DNA of 9,600 bases from Candidatus Brocadiia bacterium (GCA_016782825.1 JADHXT010000106.1:1-9600), one strand, 5' to 3'; numbered from the stretch's first letter, positions 1 through 8,474 are shown. Numbers and translations are program-made. Notes: a model not told the origin generated them from the sequence alone.

Positions 1-934
1 GGAGCTGGCTCTTGCCCGCCGGCGCCACGACGCGGCGGAAGTTGCCCAGGTTGCGCAGGAAGGCCACGTCGCTGGCGTACGGGTCGACGGCCAGGATGTG
101 GTCGCCGAGCTCGGTGGGCTTGCCGGCGGCGATGCGCTGGTTCTGCACGTACACCTTGGCGCCGAGCACGTGGGGGCTCTTGGGCTTCATCCCCTTCTGG
201 ACGACGACGTCCACGTGTGCCGTGGCCTCGTCGTACTTGCCCTCGCGCACGAGCTGGATGATCTTCTGCTGGTCGGCGGCCTCCATGGGGGCGTTGATGC
301 GGCGCTCGTACTCGAAGCGCAGCTTCTCCACCTCGCTGGCGCACTTGGTCTCGGCATACCGGGCGGGGAAGCTCTTGAGTGCCTCGACGGCCTCCTCCAC
401 CTTGCCTTCCTTGGCTAACGCCTCGGCCTTGGCCTTGAGGGCGTTGAGCACGCCCTCGGCCTGCGGCTCGAGGTTCTTCGGGTCGTTGGCCTTCTTCTCG
501 AGTTCGAGACTGTACTCGCGCACCTTCTTCTGGACTTGGGACTTCCAGTACTTTCTCGGGAAAGCGTCGAGCACCTCGATGGCCTCGTTGAGCTTGCCCT
601 CGGCGGCGAGCTTGTCGGCCTTCTCCTTGAGCTCGTCGAAGGCCTGCTCGGCGGCGGCCTCGAGGCCTGCGGCAGCGTCGAGCGCTGTCACGTAGTTCTT
701 GTGGAGCCAGCCGGAGTGCACCTTGCCGCCGAGGGTCACCTTCACGCCGTACCAGTCGCCGCGCTTGCTCGTGGGCTTGAGCTGTGTGCCCTTCGAGAGG
801 GTGGCGATGGTCTTGGAGCCGTCCATCACGGGCGTGCGGTCGTATTGCACGATGAGCGTGGGCGGCGGGGCCGCCGAGGCCACGCGGGCCAACAGCAGGA
901 ACGGCAGCAGCAGGGGAAGGGTTCGCCTGAACAT
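1..934 (-). CDS. Secreted SH3b / helical-repeat protein, 3' end off the window (paralogue of the 1055-3121 gene)
   Basis: The frame is open from the ATG at 934-932 to the left edge, giving 311 residues with no stop, so the C-terminus is missing. The start is supported by a strong Shine-Dalgarno (GGGAGGAG, 940-947) a few bases upstream. Residues 1-22 are a type I signal peptide (Arg-Arg, Leu-rich core, ASA before the cut). Residues 25-83 form a bacterial SH3-like fold, with GDWYGV and GWLHKNYV landmarks. Two copies of a charged helical repeat follow (about 95-150 and 159-213), each with an EGK..EA helix and an FP.(K/R)Y turn, then a shorter third unit (EGKYDEA, 231-237). Most of the visible protein aligns with the neighbouring protease: between SH3 residues 30-53 here and 27-50 there, 19 of 24 positions match. 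The segment AVDPY..D near 282-289 matches AADPYKDD there. A protease domain beyond the edge is plausible but unseen. Its function is unknown; it is likely periplasmic or extracytoplasmic. Confidence 0.88.
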   Translation of the reverse strand, partial: MFRRTLPLLLPFLLLARVASAAPPPTLIVQYDRTPVMDGSKTIATLSKGTQLKPTSKRGDWYGVKVTLGGKVHSGWLHKNYVTALDAAAGLEAAAEQAFDELKEKADKLAAEGKLNEAIEVLDAFPRKYWKSQVQKKVREYSLELEKKANDPKNLEPQAEGVLNALKAKAEALAKEGKVEEAVEALKSFPARYAETKCASEVEKLRFEYERRINAPMEAADQQKIIQLVREGKYDEATAHVDVVVQKGMKPKSPHVLGAKVYVQNQRIAAGKPTELGDHILAVDPYASDVAFLRNLGNFRRVVAPAGKSQL

Positions 935-1003
935 TGGGGCTCCTCCCGAGGCCGCGCCGTGCTGCGCCGCCTCGACGTAGAGGGATCTCACCTGTGGCCC
1001 GTT

Positions 1004-1032
1004 ATCATACTCGCGCCGCCCAGGCATTGCAA
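1004..1032 (-). promoter_or_regulatory. Sigma-70-like promoter for the leftmost gene
   Basis: Read on the minus strand, the 120-bp gap contains TTGCAA (1032-1027; four of six matches to TTGACA), a 17-bp spacer, and TATGAT (1009-1004; five of six matches to TATAAT). Transcription would start near 997, leaving a leader of about 60 bases before the ATG at 934. The spacing is optimal, and the AT-rich box stands out in GC-rich DNA. This suggests that the paralogue can be transcribed independently of the upstream protease gene. It is a sequence match only. Confidence 0.55.
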
Positions 1033-1054
1033 TCGGCGCCGCCCGCCGCCGGAC

Positions 1055-3121
1055 TCACTGGCTGATGGGGAATGTGGAGGGGAGGAGGCCCTTCACGGCG
1101 TCGACGTGCAGGGCGAGGCCGACGCGGGTCATGAGCATGGCCCGCAGGGTGACCATGCCGATCACCTCGCCCTTCATGTTGAACATGGGGCCGCCGCTGT
1201 TGCCGGGGTTGATGCCGGCGTCGGTTTGGATGAAGTGGTTGTTGTTGATCACGCGGTCGCGGTTGCTCACGATACCGCGGGTGATGGTGTAGTCGAGGAT
1301 CACGTTGCCGCCGCCGGGATTGCCCACCACCACCACGTCCTCGCCGGGAAGCACGTCCTTGGCCGTGCCCAACCGCACCGGGCGGAAGCGGTGCTGCCGG
1401 GCGTCCACCTTCAGCAGCGCAATGTCCTGGAGCGGAGCGAGGAGCACCACCTGCACGTCGGGGATCACCACGAACTTGCCCTCGCGCTTCACCCGCACCA
1501 CGATCTTGCCCCCCGTGGCGATCACGTGGAAGTTGGTGGCGATCAGCCCGTCGGAGCGGATCACGAAGCCGCTGCCGTTGCTCACGGCCTTCTTGCCCTT
1601 GACCTCGCGGATGGCGTTCACCATCACGCACGAGTCCTGCACGGACTTGAACAGCTCGGGCAAGGCGAGCTTTTGCCTCGGCTTGGCCGCGGCGGGCCGG
1701 CCCTCGGCCTGGCGAATCCTGGCGGGCAGCTCGATCTGCATGGCGTTGAGCTTGAGCGACTGCTTCCACGCGGCCACGGCGCGGCTCTTCTGGCCTGCCC
1801 CGAGATAGGCATCGCCGAGGGCCGCGTGCAACAGGAAGTCCTTCGGGCGGCGGGCGAGCGCTGGCTTGAGATGCTGGACGGCCTGATTGGCCTTCTTCTG
1901 GCGCACGAGCACGCGCGCCCGCTCCAGTTCGGCCTCGAGCGAGGTGATGGTGTGGCCGTGGTCGAGGGCGATGGCACGGGCGTAGGCGGCGAGGGCCTCG
2001 GCCAGCTTGCCGTCGCGGGCGTAGACGCGGGCGAGGAAGAAATGCAGGTTGGCCGACCACGGGTAGAGCGCCATGGCCTGCTTGGCGCCGGCGACCTGCT
2101 GGGCGACGGTGGGCACGTTGATGCCCATGGTATGCTTGCCCATCGTGAGCTTGATCTGCTTGCCCTGGGGGCCGATGACGTGGAGCAGGCCGCTGAGGGC
2201 GCGGTGGTAGGTCTTGTCGTCCTTGTAGGGGTCGGCAGCCACGAAGTCCGACGGGGTCTTGCCGGGCTCGATGGCGGCGGTCTTCTTGTGCAGCTCGATG
2301 TAGCCCGTGGTGGCCTTGGCCTCGGGGTTGCTCTCGGGCACGGTGCCGCGGGCCGTCTTCAGCCGCTCCAGCGCCACGTCGTACTTGCCCTCCCCCACCA
2401 GCCGCTCGATCGCCTGGCGCACGTCGGCGGTGAGAAACTGGCCTTTCTTCTGGAGCTCGGCGCGCAGCTTGCCGATCTCCTGCGCCCACTTGGTGCGGGC
2501 ATACTGTGCGGGAAAGCCGTCGAGCGCCTGGAGGGCTTCGGCCAGCTTGCCTTCCTTGGCCAGCTTGTCGGCCTGTGCCTTGCGCTTCTTGAACTCGGCT
2601 TCGGCCTTCTTCTCCATGTCCGATGCCTTGCCCTTCGGCGAAGGGGTGGGCGTAGGCGTGGGGGTGGTGGGTAGGTTGCCGCCGGCGCGCTTCTCGAGTT
2701 CGAGGCCGTACTGGCGCATCCGGCTGCCGGCCTTCGTCTTCCAGTAGCGGGCAGGGAAGCCGTCGGCCACTTCCATGGCCTCGGCAAACCTGCCCTCCTT
2801 GGTCAGCGCCTCGGCCTTGGCCTTGAGGCGGGCGAACTCCTGCTCGGCCTCGGCTTCGAGGCCGGCCGCCTGCTCGGGGGCCTTCACGTGCTTGCGGTGC
2901 ACCCAGCCAAAGGCCACCTTGCCGCTCACGGTGATGCGCACGCCGAACCAGTCGCCGTTGGTCTTCGACACGGTGAGGCGGGTGCCCTTGGACAGCAGCG
3001 CGATGGTCTTCGCGCCGTCCATCACGGGCGTGCGGTCGTGCTGCACCACGACGGTGCCGGCGGTGGCACCGCCGCTGAGGACAAGGAGCAGCAGAAGGAG
3101 AAAGGCACGGGGCCTGCGCAT
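1055..3121 (-). CDS. Secreted trypsin-like serine protease (HtrA/DegP-type catalytic domain) with SH3b and TPR domains
   Basis: The protein has 688 residues. Residues 1-21 are a signal peptide (Arg-rich start, poly-Leu core, ATA cut site). An SH3-like domain follows at about 22-80 (GDWFGV, FGWVHRKHV). Two helical repeats with FPA(R/Q)Y turns lie at about 91-147 and 171-227, separated by a Thr-Pro linker (about 150-162). TPR-like helices occupy about 340-460. The protease domain is about 490-688. The catalytic triad is visible: His532 in TNFHVI, Asp566 in LQDIALL and Ser642 in GNSGGP. It is therefore probably active, and belongs to peptidase family S1 by motif. There is no PDZ domain: the protein ends about 45 residues after the Ser motif, unlike DegP. 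The start has only a weak GGAA (3128-3131), but the signal peptide fixes it. It lies 58 bp downstream of secA and is probably co-transcribed. A likely role is extracytoplasmic protein quality control or regulated proteolysis; its substrates are unknown. Confidence 0.9.
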   Translation of the reverse strand: MRRPRAFLLLLLLVLSGGATAGTVVVQHDRTPVMDGAKTIALLSKGTRLTVSKTNGDWFGVRITVSGKVAFGWVHRKHVKAPEQAAGLEAEAEQEFARLKAKAEALTKEGRFAEAMEVADGFPARYWKTKAGSRMRQYGLELEKRAGGNLPTTPTPTPTPSPKGKASDMEKKAEAEFKKRKAQADKLAKEGKLAEALQALDGFPAQYARTKWAQEIGKLRAELQKKGQFLTADVRQAIERLVGEGKYDVALERLKTARGTVPESNPEAKATTGYIELHKKTAAIEPGKTPSDFVAADPYKDDKTYHRALSGLLHVIGPQGKQIKLTMGKHTMGINVPTVAQQVAGAKQAMALYPWSANLHFFLARVYARDGKLAEALAAYARAIALDHGHTITSLEAELERARVLVRQKKANQAVQHLKPALARRPKDFLLHAALGDAYLGAGQKSRAVAAWKQSLKLNAMQIELPARIRQAEGRPAAAKPRQKLALPELFKSVQDSCVMVNAIREVKGKKAVSNGSGFVIRSDGLIATNFHVIATGGKIVVRVKREGKFVVIPDVQVVLLAPLQDIALLKVDARQHRFRPVRLGTAKDVLPGEDVVVVGNPGGGNVILDYTITRGIVSNRDRVINNNHFIQTDAGINPGNSGGPMFNMKGEVIGMVTLRAMLMTRVGLALHVDAVKGLLPSTFPISQ

Positions 3122-3179
3122 CGTGGGTTCCGAACTTGATGTTGGCGCGCGCGGGTGCCCTGCCTGGTGCGGAAGGCTA

Positions 3180-6100
3180 TCAGGCCGAGCTCCGTTTGCC
3201 GCAGCAGTTCTTGTACTTCACGGGGCGTCCGTCGGGCCGCTTCTTGCCGCAGGGGCAAGGGGCGTTGCGGCCGGGCTCGCGGGTGGCGGCGATGGCCCTC
3301 ACCACGGTGCCGTCGCCCTGAGGCGCCTGGGCAGCGGCCTGCTGCTGCTGGTAGACCTGGGCCGCCTCGTGGATGAACGAGTCGGCCTGCCACACGCTGG
3401 CGGCCTCGTCTTCGCCGAGGGTGAACTCCACCTTGAGCACGTAGTCGGCCACGGTGTCTTCGATGCTCTTGGTCATGGCCTCGAACATCTCGTAGCCTTC
3501 GCGCTTGTATTCCACCTTGGGGTCTTTCTGCCCGTAGCCGCGGAAGCCGATGACGCCGCGGAGGTGGTCCATGTTGTACAGGTGGTCTTTCCACTTGGTG
3601 TCGGTGGTCTGGAGCAGGAGCTGGCGGATGGTCCAGAGCATGTTGCGGGCGCCGAGCTGCTGCTTGCGGCGCTCGTAGGTGGCCAGGACGCACTCACCGA
3701 GGTGGGCCTTCACGTCGCCGACGCTCATCTTGCTCAGCTCGAAGGGGTCGAGATGGATGCCGTAGCGGCTGAGCACGGCGTTGCTGAGCCCGGCGAAGCT
3801 GCGGCCTTCCTCGGCCAGATCCGTTTCCACAAATACCTGGAGCGCCGCCGTGAGCACTTCGGCGCGCACCTGCTCGGCCGGGCGCTGGGCGTGGCCGGCC
3901 ACGGCGGCCTTGACAAAGTGGTCCTGGATGGCGGCGATCGTCTCCTCGCGCAGATCGTCGGCGCTCAACACCTGGGTGAGGCCCACCGAGCGGAGCCAGC
4001 CGCGCAGGCTCTCGCAGGCCCACTGCGAGGGGAACCGATCGGCCGGGAGGCACAGCTCGAAGGCGGCGCCGACGGCGTCGGGCACCAGCTTGTCGAGGCC
4101 GCGGCGGGCGTAGCGGCCGCGGGCGTTGACCGCCAGCAGGCGGATGGCCTCGCGCTCCTCGCCCAGGCTGTCGTCCTCGAGCTTCTCGACGGAGACCGAC
4201 ACGTCGAAGGTCTTGCGAGCGAAGGCGGCGATGCCGGGCAGGTCCGCCTCGTCGGCCTCGCCGAAGGAACGGTAGAGCTCGAGGGTGGCGATCACCAGCT
4301 CGTCCACGGCCTGGTCGAGCTCCATGCCATCGTGCGTGTAGTCCTCGAGCTTGGCCTTCACGAGGGCGTCGCGGGTCTCGGCCAAGCGGTCGGCGGCGAA
4401 GCGCTTGAGGTGGCCTTCCACCTGGACCTCACGGGGCAGGAAGCCGAAGCGGCCCACGGCCCACGCGGCCAGGGCCTCGTAGCCGGGCTGCGCGCCGAAG
4501 GCGTCGGATTCGAGGAACCGGCCCACCGTGGCCCGGGTGAACCGCGGCACGAAGTCGTCGAGCAGCGCCTCGAGCCCGTCGGAGCCGTGGGCGGCGCTGG
4601 CCTGGCGGAGGAAGTGGAGGCGCAGCTCGTGGAGGCCGAAGATGCGCCACTGCGGCTCGGTGACGGCAAAGCCGAAGGCGTGCGCCCAGTCGGCCAGAGG
4701 CGCGAAGTTGCGCTCGCCGGGCAACGCGTGGGCGCGCTCGCCGAGCACCTCGTCCACCAAGCGGTCGTCCGACGCCTCGACCATGGCAAACACAATGTCC
4801 TCGAGCCCCTCCAGGTGCTCGTCGAGGCGCTCGACGGGGGGCCGTTCGGCCACCTTGGCGAGCACCATGTCGCGGATGCCCTGGGGCGTCTCGTGGGCCA
4901 GCTCGAAGGAGTTGAGCCCGATGCGCAGCCGGGCCGACAGGTAGGTGGCCAGGCCGACGATGTTGTGCTCGCCGAAGCGCAGGTGGGTGCTCAGATGCCA
5001 CTCGGCGACGTTTGTCGCCCACAAGGCCGCGGCATCCCGAGGCGTCATGCCCCCGAAGCGCTGCGCGAGCCGCTCGGCGAGGAGTGCGATGCATCGCGGC
5101 GCCACGCGCTCGTCGTAGGCGGCCTCGATGTCCTGGGCAGCGAGGCGCACGCCGAGGCGCCGCTCGGCCCAGGCCGCCAGCCGCGCGGCGTCGGGCCGCG
5201 CGAGGAACGAGGGCCACGCCAGGTAGCTGCGTGCGGCGCCCGTGGCGAGGGCCGCGGCCACGTCGGCCGCCGGCTGGCCGGCAAAGGTGGCCCGCGCGGC
5301 ATCGAGCCACTGCGGCAGCAGCGCCTCGCACGTGCTGCTGGCCGGCGTCCACTTGACGATCTCCACCGTCACACCCACGCCGCCGAGCCACTGGCGGAAC
5401 GGTTCGAGCTCCCAGCGGAGCGACGGGGCCAGCAGCGGCAGGTCCTGCTCGTAGCCCACGGCGAACCATTCGGTGAGGAGCGCGTCGAGGCCGCGGCCGG
5501 CCAGTTGCTCGCGTGCGGCTTCGGCCACGCACTCGGCCAGCGGCTCGCGCGCGGCGGCTACGAGCGCCTCGCTGGAGAGATCGAGGCCGAGGCCATCGGC
5601 CCACTTGGCGAGGCGCGGCAGGTGCCAGCGCTCGGGGTAGGCTTCGCCATCGGAGCGGCAGTCGGCCACCATCTGCCCCGCCCAGGCTTCGAGGCGCGGC
5701 GTGTCGAGCCCGTCGGGAAGGCCGCGGCCCGCGGCGTTGGCCAGCAGGGCTTCCAGGCCGTGGCGGTCGGTCTTGGCCCAGTCGTCGAGCGACACGGCAA
5801 CGCCCACGGCTTCCGATTGGGCGATGAGGCGTGCGGCAATCCGCTGGGGCAGGTCTTGCGACGGCGGGCGGAGAGGCTCGGCCAGGAAGCGGGCGAAGGC
5901 GCGGTCCACCACGTCGGCGGGGTCGCGGCGCTCGCCGCCTTCGAGCACCTGCTGCCGCGGGTCGTAGATGAGCTTGCGCTGCTCGTCCATGACCTCGTCG
6001 TATTCGAGCACGTTCTTGCGCATCTCGAATTTGCGCTCTTCCACCTTGCGCTGGGCGCGTTCGAGGGCGCGGGTGACCATGCCGTGTTCGAGCGGCTGGC

Positions 6101-8474
6101 CGTCGGTGAGGCCGGCGCGCACCATGAAGCGCCGCACCCACTCGCCCATGAAGATTTTCATGAGGTCGTCGTCGAGTGAGATGAAGAAGCGCGACGAGCC
6201 GGGGTCGCCCTGGCGGCCGGAGCGGCCGCGGAGCTGGTTGTCGATGCGGCGGGCCTCGTGGCGTTCGGTGCCCACGATGTGCAGGCCGCCCATCTCGGCC
6301 ACGCTGCGGCGGGCCAGCACCATGGGGGCCATGCCGCGCTCGGCCCAGTGCTCGAGCAGCCGCTCGCGCACCCCGTCGTCGGGCAGCTCGCCCTCGCCGT
6401 CCTTGCGCAGCCCCCAGGCGTCGAGCCAGTAGCGTTCGAGCTGCCGCTGGATGGCGTCGGGGCCGGCGTTGTGGTCCACGTCGCGCGGCGCCAGGCCGCC
6501 TCCCTGCCAGTGCTTGAGCACGTGCTGCCAGGTGCAGGAGCCGAGCTGGATGTCGGTGCCGCGGCCGGCCATGTTGGTGGCGACGGTGACGGCGCCAAAC
6601 TGGCCGGCGAGGGCGATGATGCCGGCCTCGCGCTCGTGGTGCTTGGCGTTGAGCACTTCGTGCTGGATGCCGCGGCGCTCGAGCAGGCGGCTGAGCTTCT
6701 CGCTGGCCTCGATGCTCACCGTGCCGACGAGCACCGGGCGGCCCACGGCGTGGACCGCGGCGATCTCCTCGACGATGGCGGCCCACTTCTCCGCGTCGGT
6801 GCCGTAGATCAGGTCGCCGTTCTCGTCGCGGCGCAGGGGCCGGTTGGTGGGCATGGGCACCACGTCGAGGCCGTAGATTTTCATGAACTCGCCGGCCTCG
6901 GTGAGCGCGGTGCCGGTCATGCCGGCCAGCTTGCCGTAGAGGCGGAAGAAGTTCTGGAAGGTGATGGTGGCGAGGGTCTGGTTTTCTTCCTTGATGCGCA
7001 CGCCGTGGGAGGCTTCCTTGGCCTCGACGGCCTGGTGGAGGCCATCGCTCCAGCGGCGGCCGTGCATGAGACGGCCTGTGAACTCGTCGACGATGATCAC
7101 TTCGCCGTCGCGGATCACGTAGTCCACGTCCAGCTTGTAGAACTCCTTGGCCTTGAGGCCGGCCTCGATGTAGGGCGGCCAGTCCATGTTGCGGCCGTGG
7201 TAGATGTTGTCCACGCCGAGGAAGCGCTGGGCGTTGCGGATGCCGCGCTCGGTGAGCGAGCTGGAGTGGTCTTTGAGGTTGAAGGTGTAGTCGCAGTTGG
7301 CGAGCACGTGCTCGCGCTTGGCCTCGTCGCGGGGCATGTGCTGGGCGTTCACGCCCTTGAGCTGGTTGACCATGCGGTTGGCGGTGTAGTAGCGGTCGCT
7401 CGATTCCTCGGCGGGGCCGCTGATGATGAGCGGCGTGCGGGCCTCGTCGATGAGGATGTTGTCCACCTCGTCCACGATGCCAAACTGGAGGGGCCCCTGG
7501 GCCTGCTGCTCCAGGCTGTCCTTCATGTTGTCGCGCAGGTAGTCGAAGCCAAACTCGTTGTTGGTGCCGTAGGTGATGTTGCAGGCGTATTGGGGCTGGC
7601 GGCCGCTGGGGTCCATGTCGCTCTGGATGGCGCCCACGGTGAGGCCGAGCGACTCGAACATGGGCGAGTTCCAGTCGCGGTCGCGCTGGGCAAGGTAGTC
7701 GTTGACGGTGACGACGTGCACGTGGCCACCGCCCAGGGTGTTGAGGTAGGCGGGCAGGGTGGCCACCAGTGTCTTGCCTTCGCCGGTGACCATTTCGGCG
7801 ATCTTGCCCTGGTGCAGGATGATGGCGCCGATGAGCTGCACGTCGTAGGGGCGCATGCGGAACGGCGGCCGGTAGTCGGGGAAGAGCTGGCGCAGCTCGG
7901 CGTAGAAGCTGGCGGGCAGCATGATCTGGCCGAGCGGCGCGCCGGCGTCGAGCTGGGAGCGGGTGGCCTCGAAGAGCGTGCGGCTGGCGGCGCTGAGGGT
8001 GGCGGGGTCGAAGGCGTGCTCGGGCTTGAACACGCAGCACATGCCGATGCGGCGGTCGCACGCCTCGCGGGCCACGGCAAAGGCCTCGGGCAGCACGTCG
8101 TCGAGCGTTTCGCGGCCGTGCTGCACGCGCTGGCGGAAGTCGTCGGTCCTGGCGCGCAGCTCGGCGTCGTCCAGGAGCACCATGGTGGCTTCGTGGCCGT
8201 TGATCTCGTCCACGATGGGGCACAGGTCGCGGATGGCGCGCTCGACGCGGGTGCCGCCGAGGAAGAACTTGAGCACGCGGTTCACCGCGCGGCCGATCAC
8301 CACGGGCGCGGCGTCGAGCGCCTCGCTGGCCTTCTCGCCGAACCGCTTGAGGAAGCTGTCGCCGCCGCTCGCCTCGGCGAGGGCCATCTGCTGCGCCTCT
8401 TGTGCCACGGAACGCGGTCGGCCATCGGAGGCTTTCGGACGCGGGGTCGGCCGCCGTTTCTCTGCCTTTGCCAT
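3180..8474 (-). CDS. secA: Protein translocase ATPase SecA, giant form with multiplied helical-wing repeats
   Basis: SecA is the ATPase that drives preproteins through SecYEG; this copy has 1764 residues against about 800-1000 usually. NBD1 has Walker A TGEGKT (230-235), TVNDYLAQRD (256-265), YGTNNEFGFDYLRDN (302-316) and the DEAD-like DEVDNILIDEARTPL (335-349). The PPXD runs to about 460 and is followed by VDEFTGR and GRRWSDGLHQAVEAKE. NBD2 has LAGMTGTA (516-523), PTNRP (542-546), AGRGTDIQLG (636-645) and GTERHEARRIDNQLRGRSGRQGD (735-757). The first scaffold part ends in LEYDEVMDEQR (823-833). The two-helix finger FRGYGQKDP (1644-1652) keeps the tip Tyr1647. A SEC-C zinc tail closes the protein. 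Between about 846 and 1612 lie nine wing repeats (see the repeat entry). About 58 basic, Pro-rich residues precede the usual N-terminus. The ATG at 8474 has no clear Shine-Dalgarno. Met30 (8387) has AAGAGG eight bases upstream and is an alternative start. The motor looks functional. Confidence 0.97.
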   Translation of the reverse strand: MAKAEKRRPTPRPKASDGRPRSVAQEAQQMALAEASGGDSFLKRFGEKASEALDAAPVVIGRAVNRVLKFFLGGTRVERAIRDLCPIVDEINGHEATMVLLDDAELRARTDDFRQRVQHGRETLDDVLPEAFAVAREACDRRIGMCCVFKPEHAFDPATLSAASRTLFEATRSQLDAGAPLGQIMLPASFYAELRQLFPDYRPPFRMRPYDVQLIGAIILHQGKIAEMVTGEGKTLVATLPAYLNTLGGGHVHVVTVNDYLAQRDRDWNSPMFESLGLTVGAIQSDMDPSGRQPQYACNITYGTNNEFGFDYLRDNMKDSLEQQAQGPLQFGIVDEVDNILIDEARTPLIISGPAEESSDRYYTANRMVNQLKGVNAQHMPRDEAKREHVLANCDYTFNLKDHSSSLTERGIRNAQRFLGVDNIYHGRNMDWPPYIEAGLKAKEFYKLDVDYVIRDGEVIIVDEFTGRLMHGRRWSDGLHQAVEAKEASHGVRIKEENQTLATITFQNFFRLYGKLAGMTGTALTEAGEFMKIYGLDVVPMPTNRPLRRDENGDLIYGTDAEKWAAIVEEIAAVHAVGRPVLVGTVSIEASEKLSRLLERRGIQHEVLNAKHHEREAGIIALAGQFGAVTVATNMAGRGTDIQLGSCTWQHVLKHWQGGGLAPRDVDHNAGPDAIQRQLERYWLDAWGLRKDGEGELPDDGVRERLLEHWAERGMAPMVLARRSVAEMGGLHIVGTERHEARRIDNQLRGRSGRQGDPGSSRFFISLDDDLMKIFMGEWVRRFMVRAGLTDGQPLEHGMVTRALERAQRKVEERKFEMRKNVLEYDEVMDEQRKLIYDPRQQVLEGGERRDPADVVDRAFARFLAEPLRPPSQDLPQRIAARLIAQSEAVGVAVSLDDWAKTDRHGLEALLANAAGRGLPDGLDTPRLEAWAGQMVADCRSDGEAYPERWHLPRLAKWADGLGLDLSSEALVAAAREPLAECVAEAAREQLAGRGLDALLTEWFAVGYEQDLPLLAPSLRWELEPFRQWLGGVGVTVEIVKWTPASSTCEALLPQWLDAARATFAGQPAADVAAALATGAARSYLAWPSFLARPDAARLAAWAERRLGVRLAAQDIEAAYDERVAPRCIALLAERLAQRFGGMTPRDAAALWATNVAEWHLSTHLRFGEHNIVGLATYLSARLRIGLNSFELAHETPQGIRDMVLAKVAERPPVERLDEHLEGLEDIVFAMVEASDDRLVDEVLGERAHALPGERNFAPLADWAHAFGFAVTEPQWRIFGLHELRLHFLRQASAAHGSDGLEALLDDFVPRFTRATVGRFLESDAFGAQPGYEALAAWAVGRFGFLPREVQVEGHLKRFAADRLAETRDALVKAKLEDYTHDGMELDQAVDELVIATLELYRSFGEADEADLPGIAAFARKTFDVSVSVEKLEDDSLGEEREAIRLLAVNARGRYARRGLDKLVPDAVGAAFELCLPADRFPSQWACESLRGWLRSVGLTQVLSADDLREETIAAIQDHFVKAAVAGHAQRPAEQVRAEVLTAALQVFVETDLAEEGRSFAGLSNAVLSRYGIHLDPFELSKMSVGDVKAHLGECVLATYERRKQQLGARNMLWTIRQLLLQTTDTKWKDHLYNMDHLRGVIGFRGYGQKDPKVEYKREGYEMFEAMTKSIEDTVADYVLKVEFTLGEDEAASVWQADSFIHEAAQVYQQQQAAAQAPQGDGTVVRAIAATREPGRNAPCPCGKKRPDGRPVKYKNCCGKRSSA
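3585..5627 (-). repeat. Nine degenerate ~75-residue tandem repeats within SecA (multiplied helical-wing segment)
   Basis: These are protein-level repeats spanning SecA residues 950-1630. Units begin near residues 950, 1021, 1094, 1170, 1255, 1330, 1410, 1485 and 1558, with spacings of 71, 73, 76, 85, 75, 80, 75 and 73. Each opens with an aromatic or other residue, then a hydrophobic at +2, L/F/I at +5, and W/Y/F (Ala in unit 9) at +8, followed by a short stretch to an h-G-h-x-h or F-D-V-x-V strand. Examples are LAKWADGLGLDL (955-966), FRQWLGGVGVTV (1026-1037), LADWAHAFGFAV (1260-1271), IAAFARKTFDVSV (1415-1427) and LSNAVLSRYGIHL (1563-1575). About 50 residues of amphipathic helix follow each. 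From memory, the single E. coli helical-wing segment GLQERLKNDFDLDL has the same spacing. The ninth unit joins the conserved scaffold directly, so it is probably the ancestral one. A partial extra core, LEAWAGQMV, lies at 928-936. Confidence 0.75.

Noticed and set aside
536..2674. 712-codon open frame on the plus strand
   Set aside because: It is antisense to the protease and its paralogue, with a His/Gly/Ala/Val/Leu-biased translation typical of the reverse of high-GC codons. It has no motif.
2775..6179. 1134-codon open frame on the plus strand
   Set aside because: It is antisense to the conserved SecA gene. Its product is low-complexity (HVEH, GAAAVG-like) and has no domain; stops are rare because of GC content.
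4429..8223. 1264-codon minus-strand frame overlapping secA
   Set aside because: It is the Arg/Pro/His-rich shadow of the real frame; the SecA motifs are all in the other frame.
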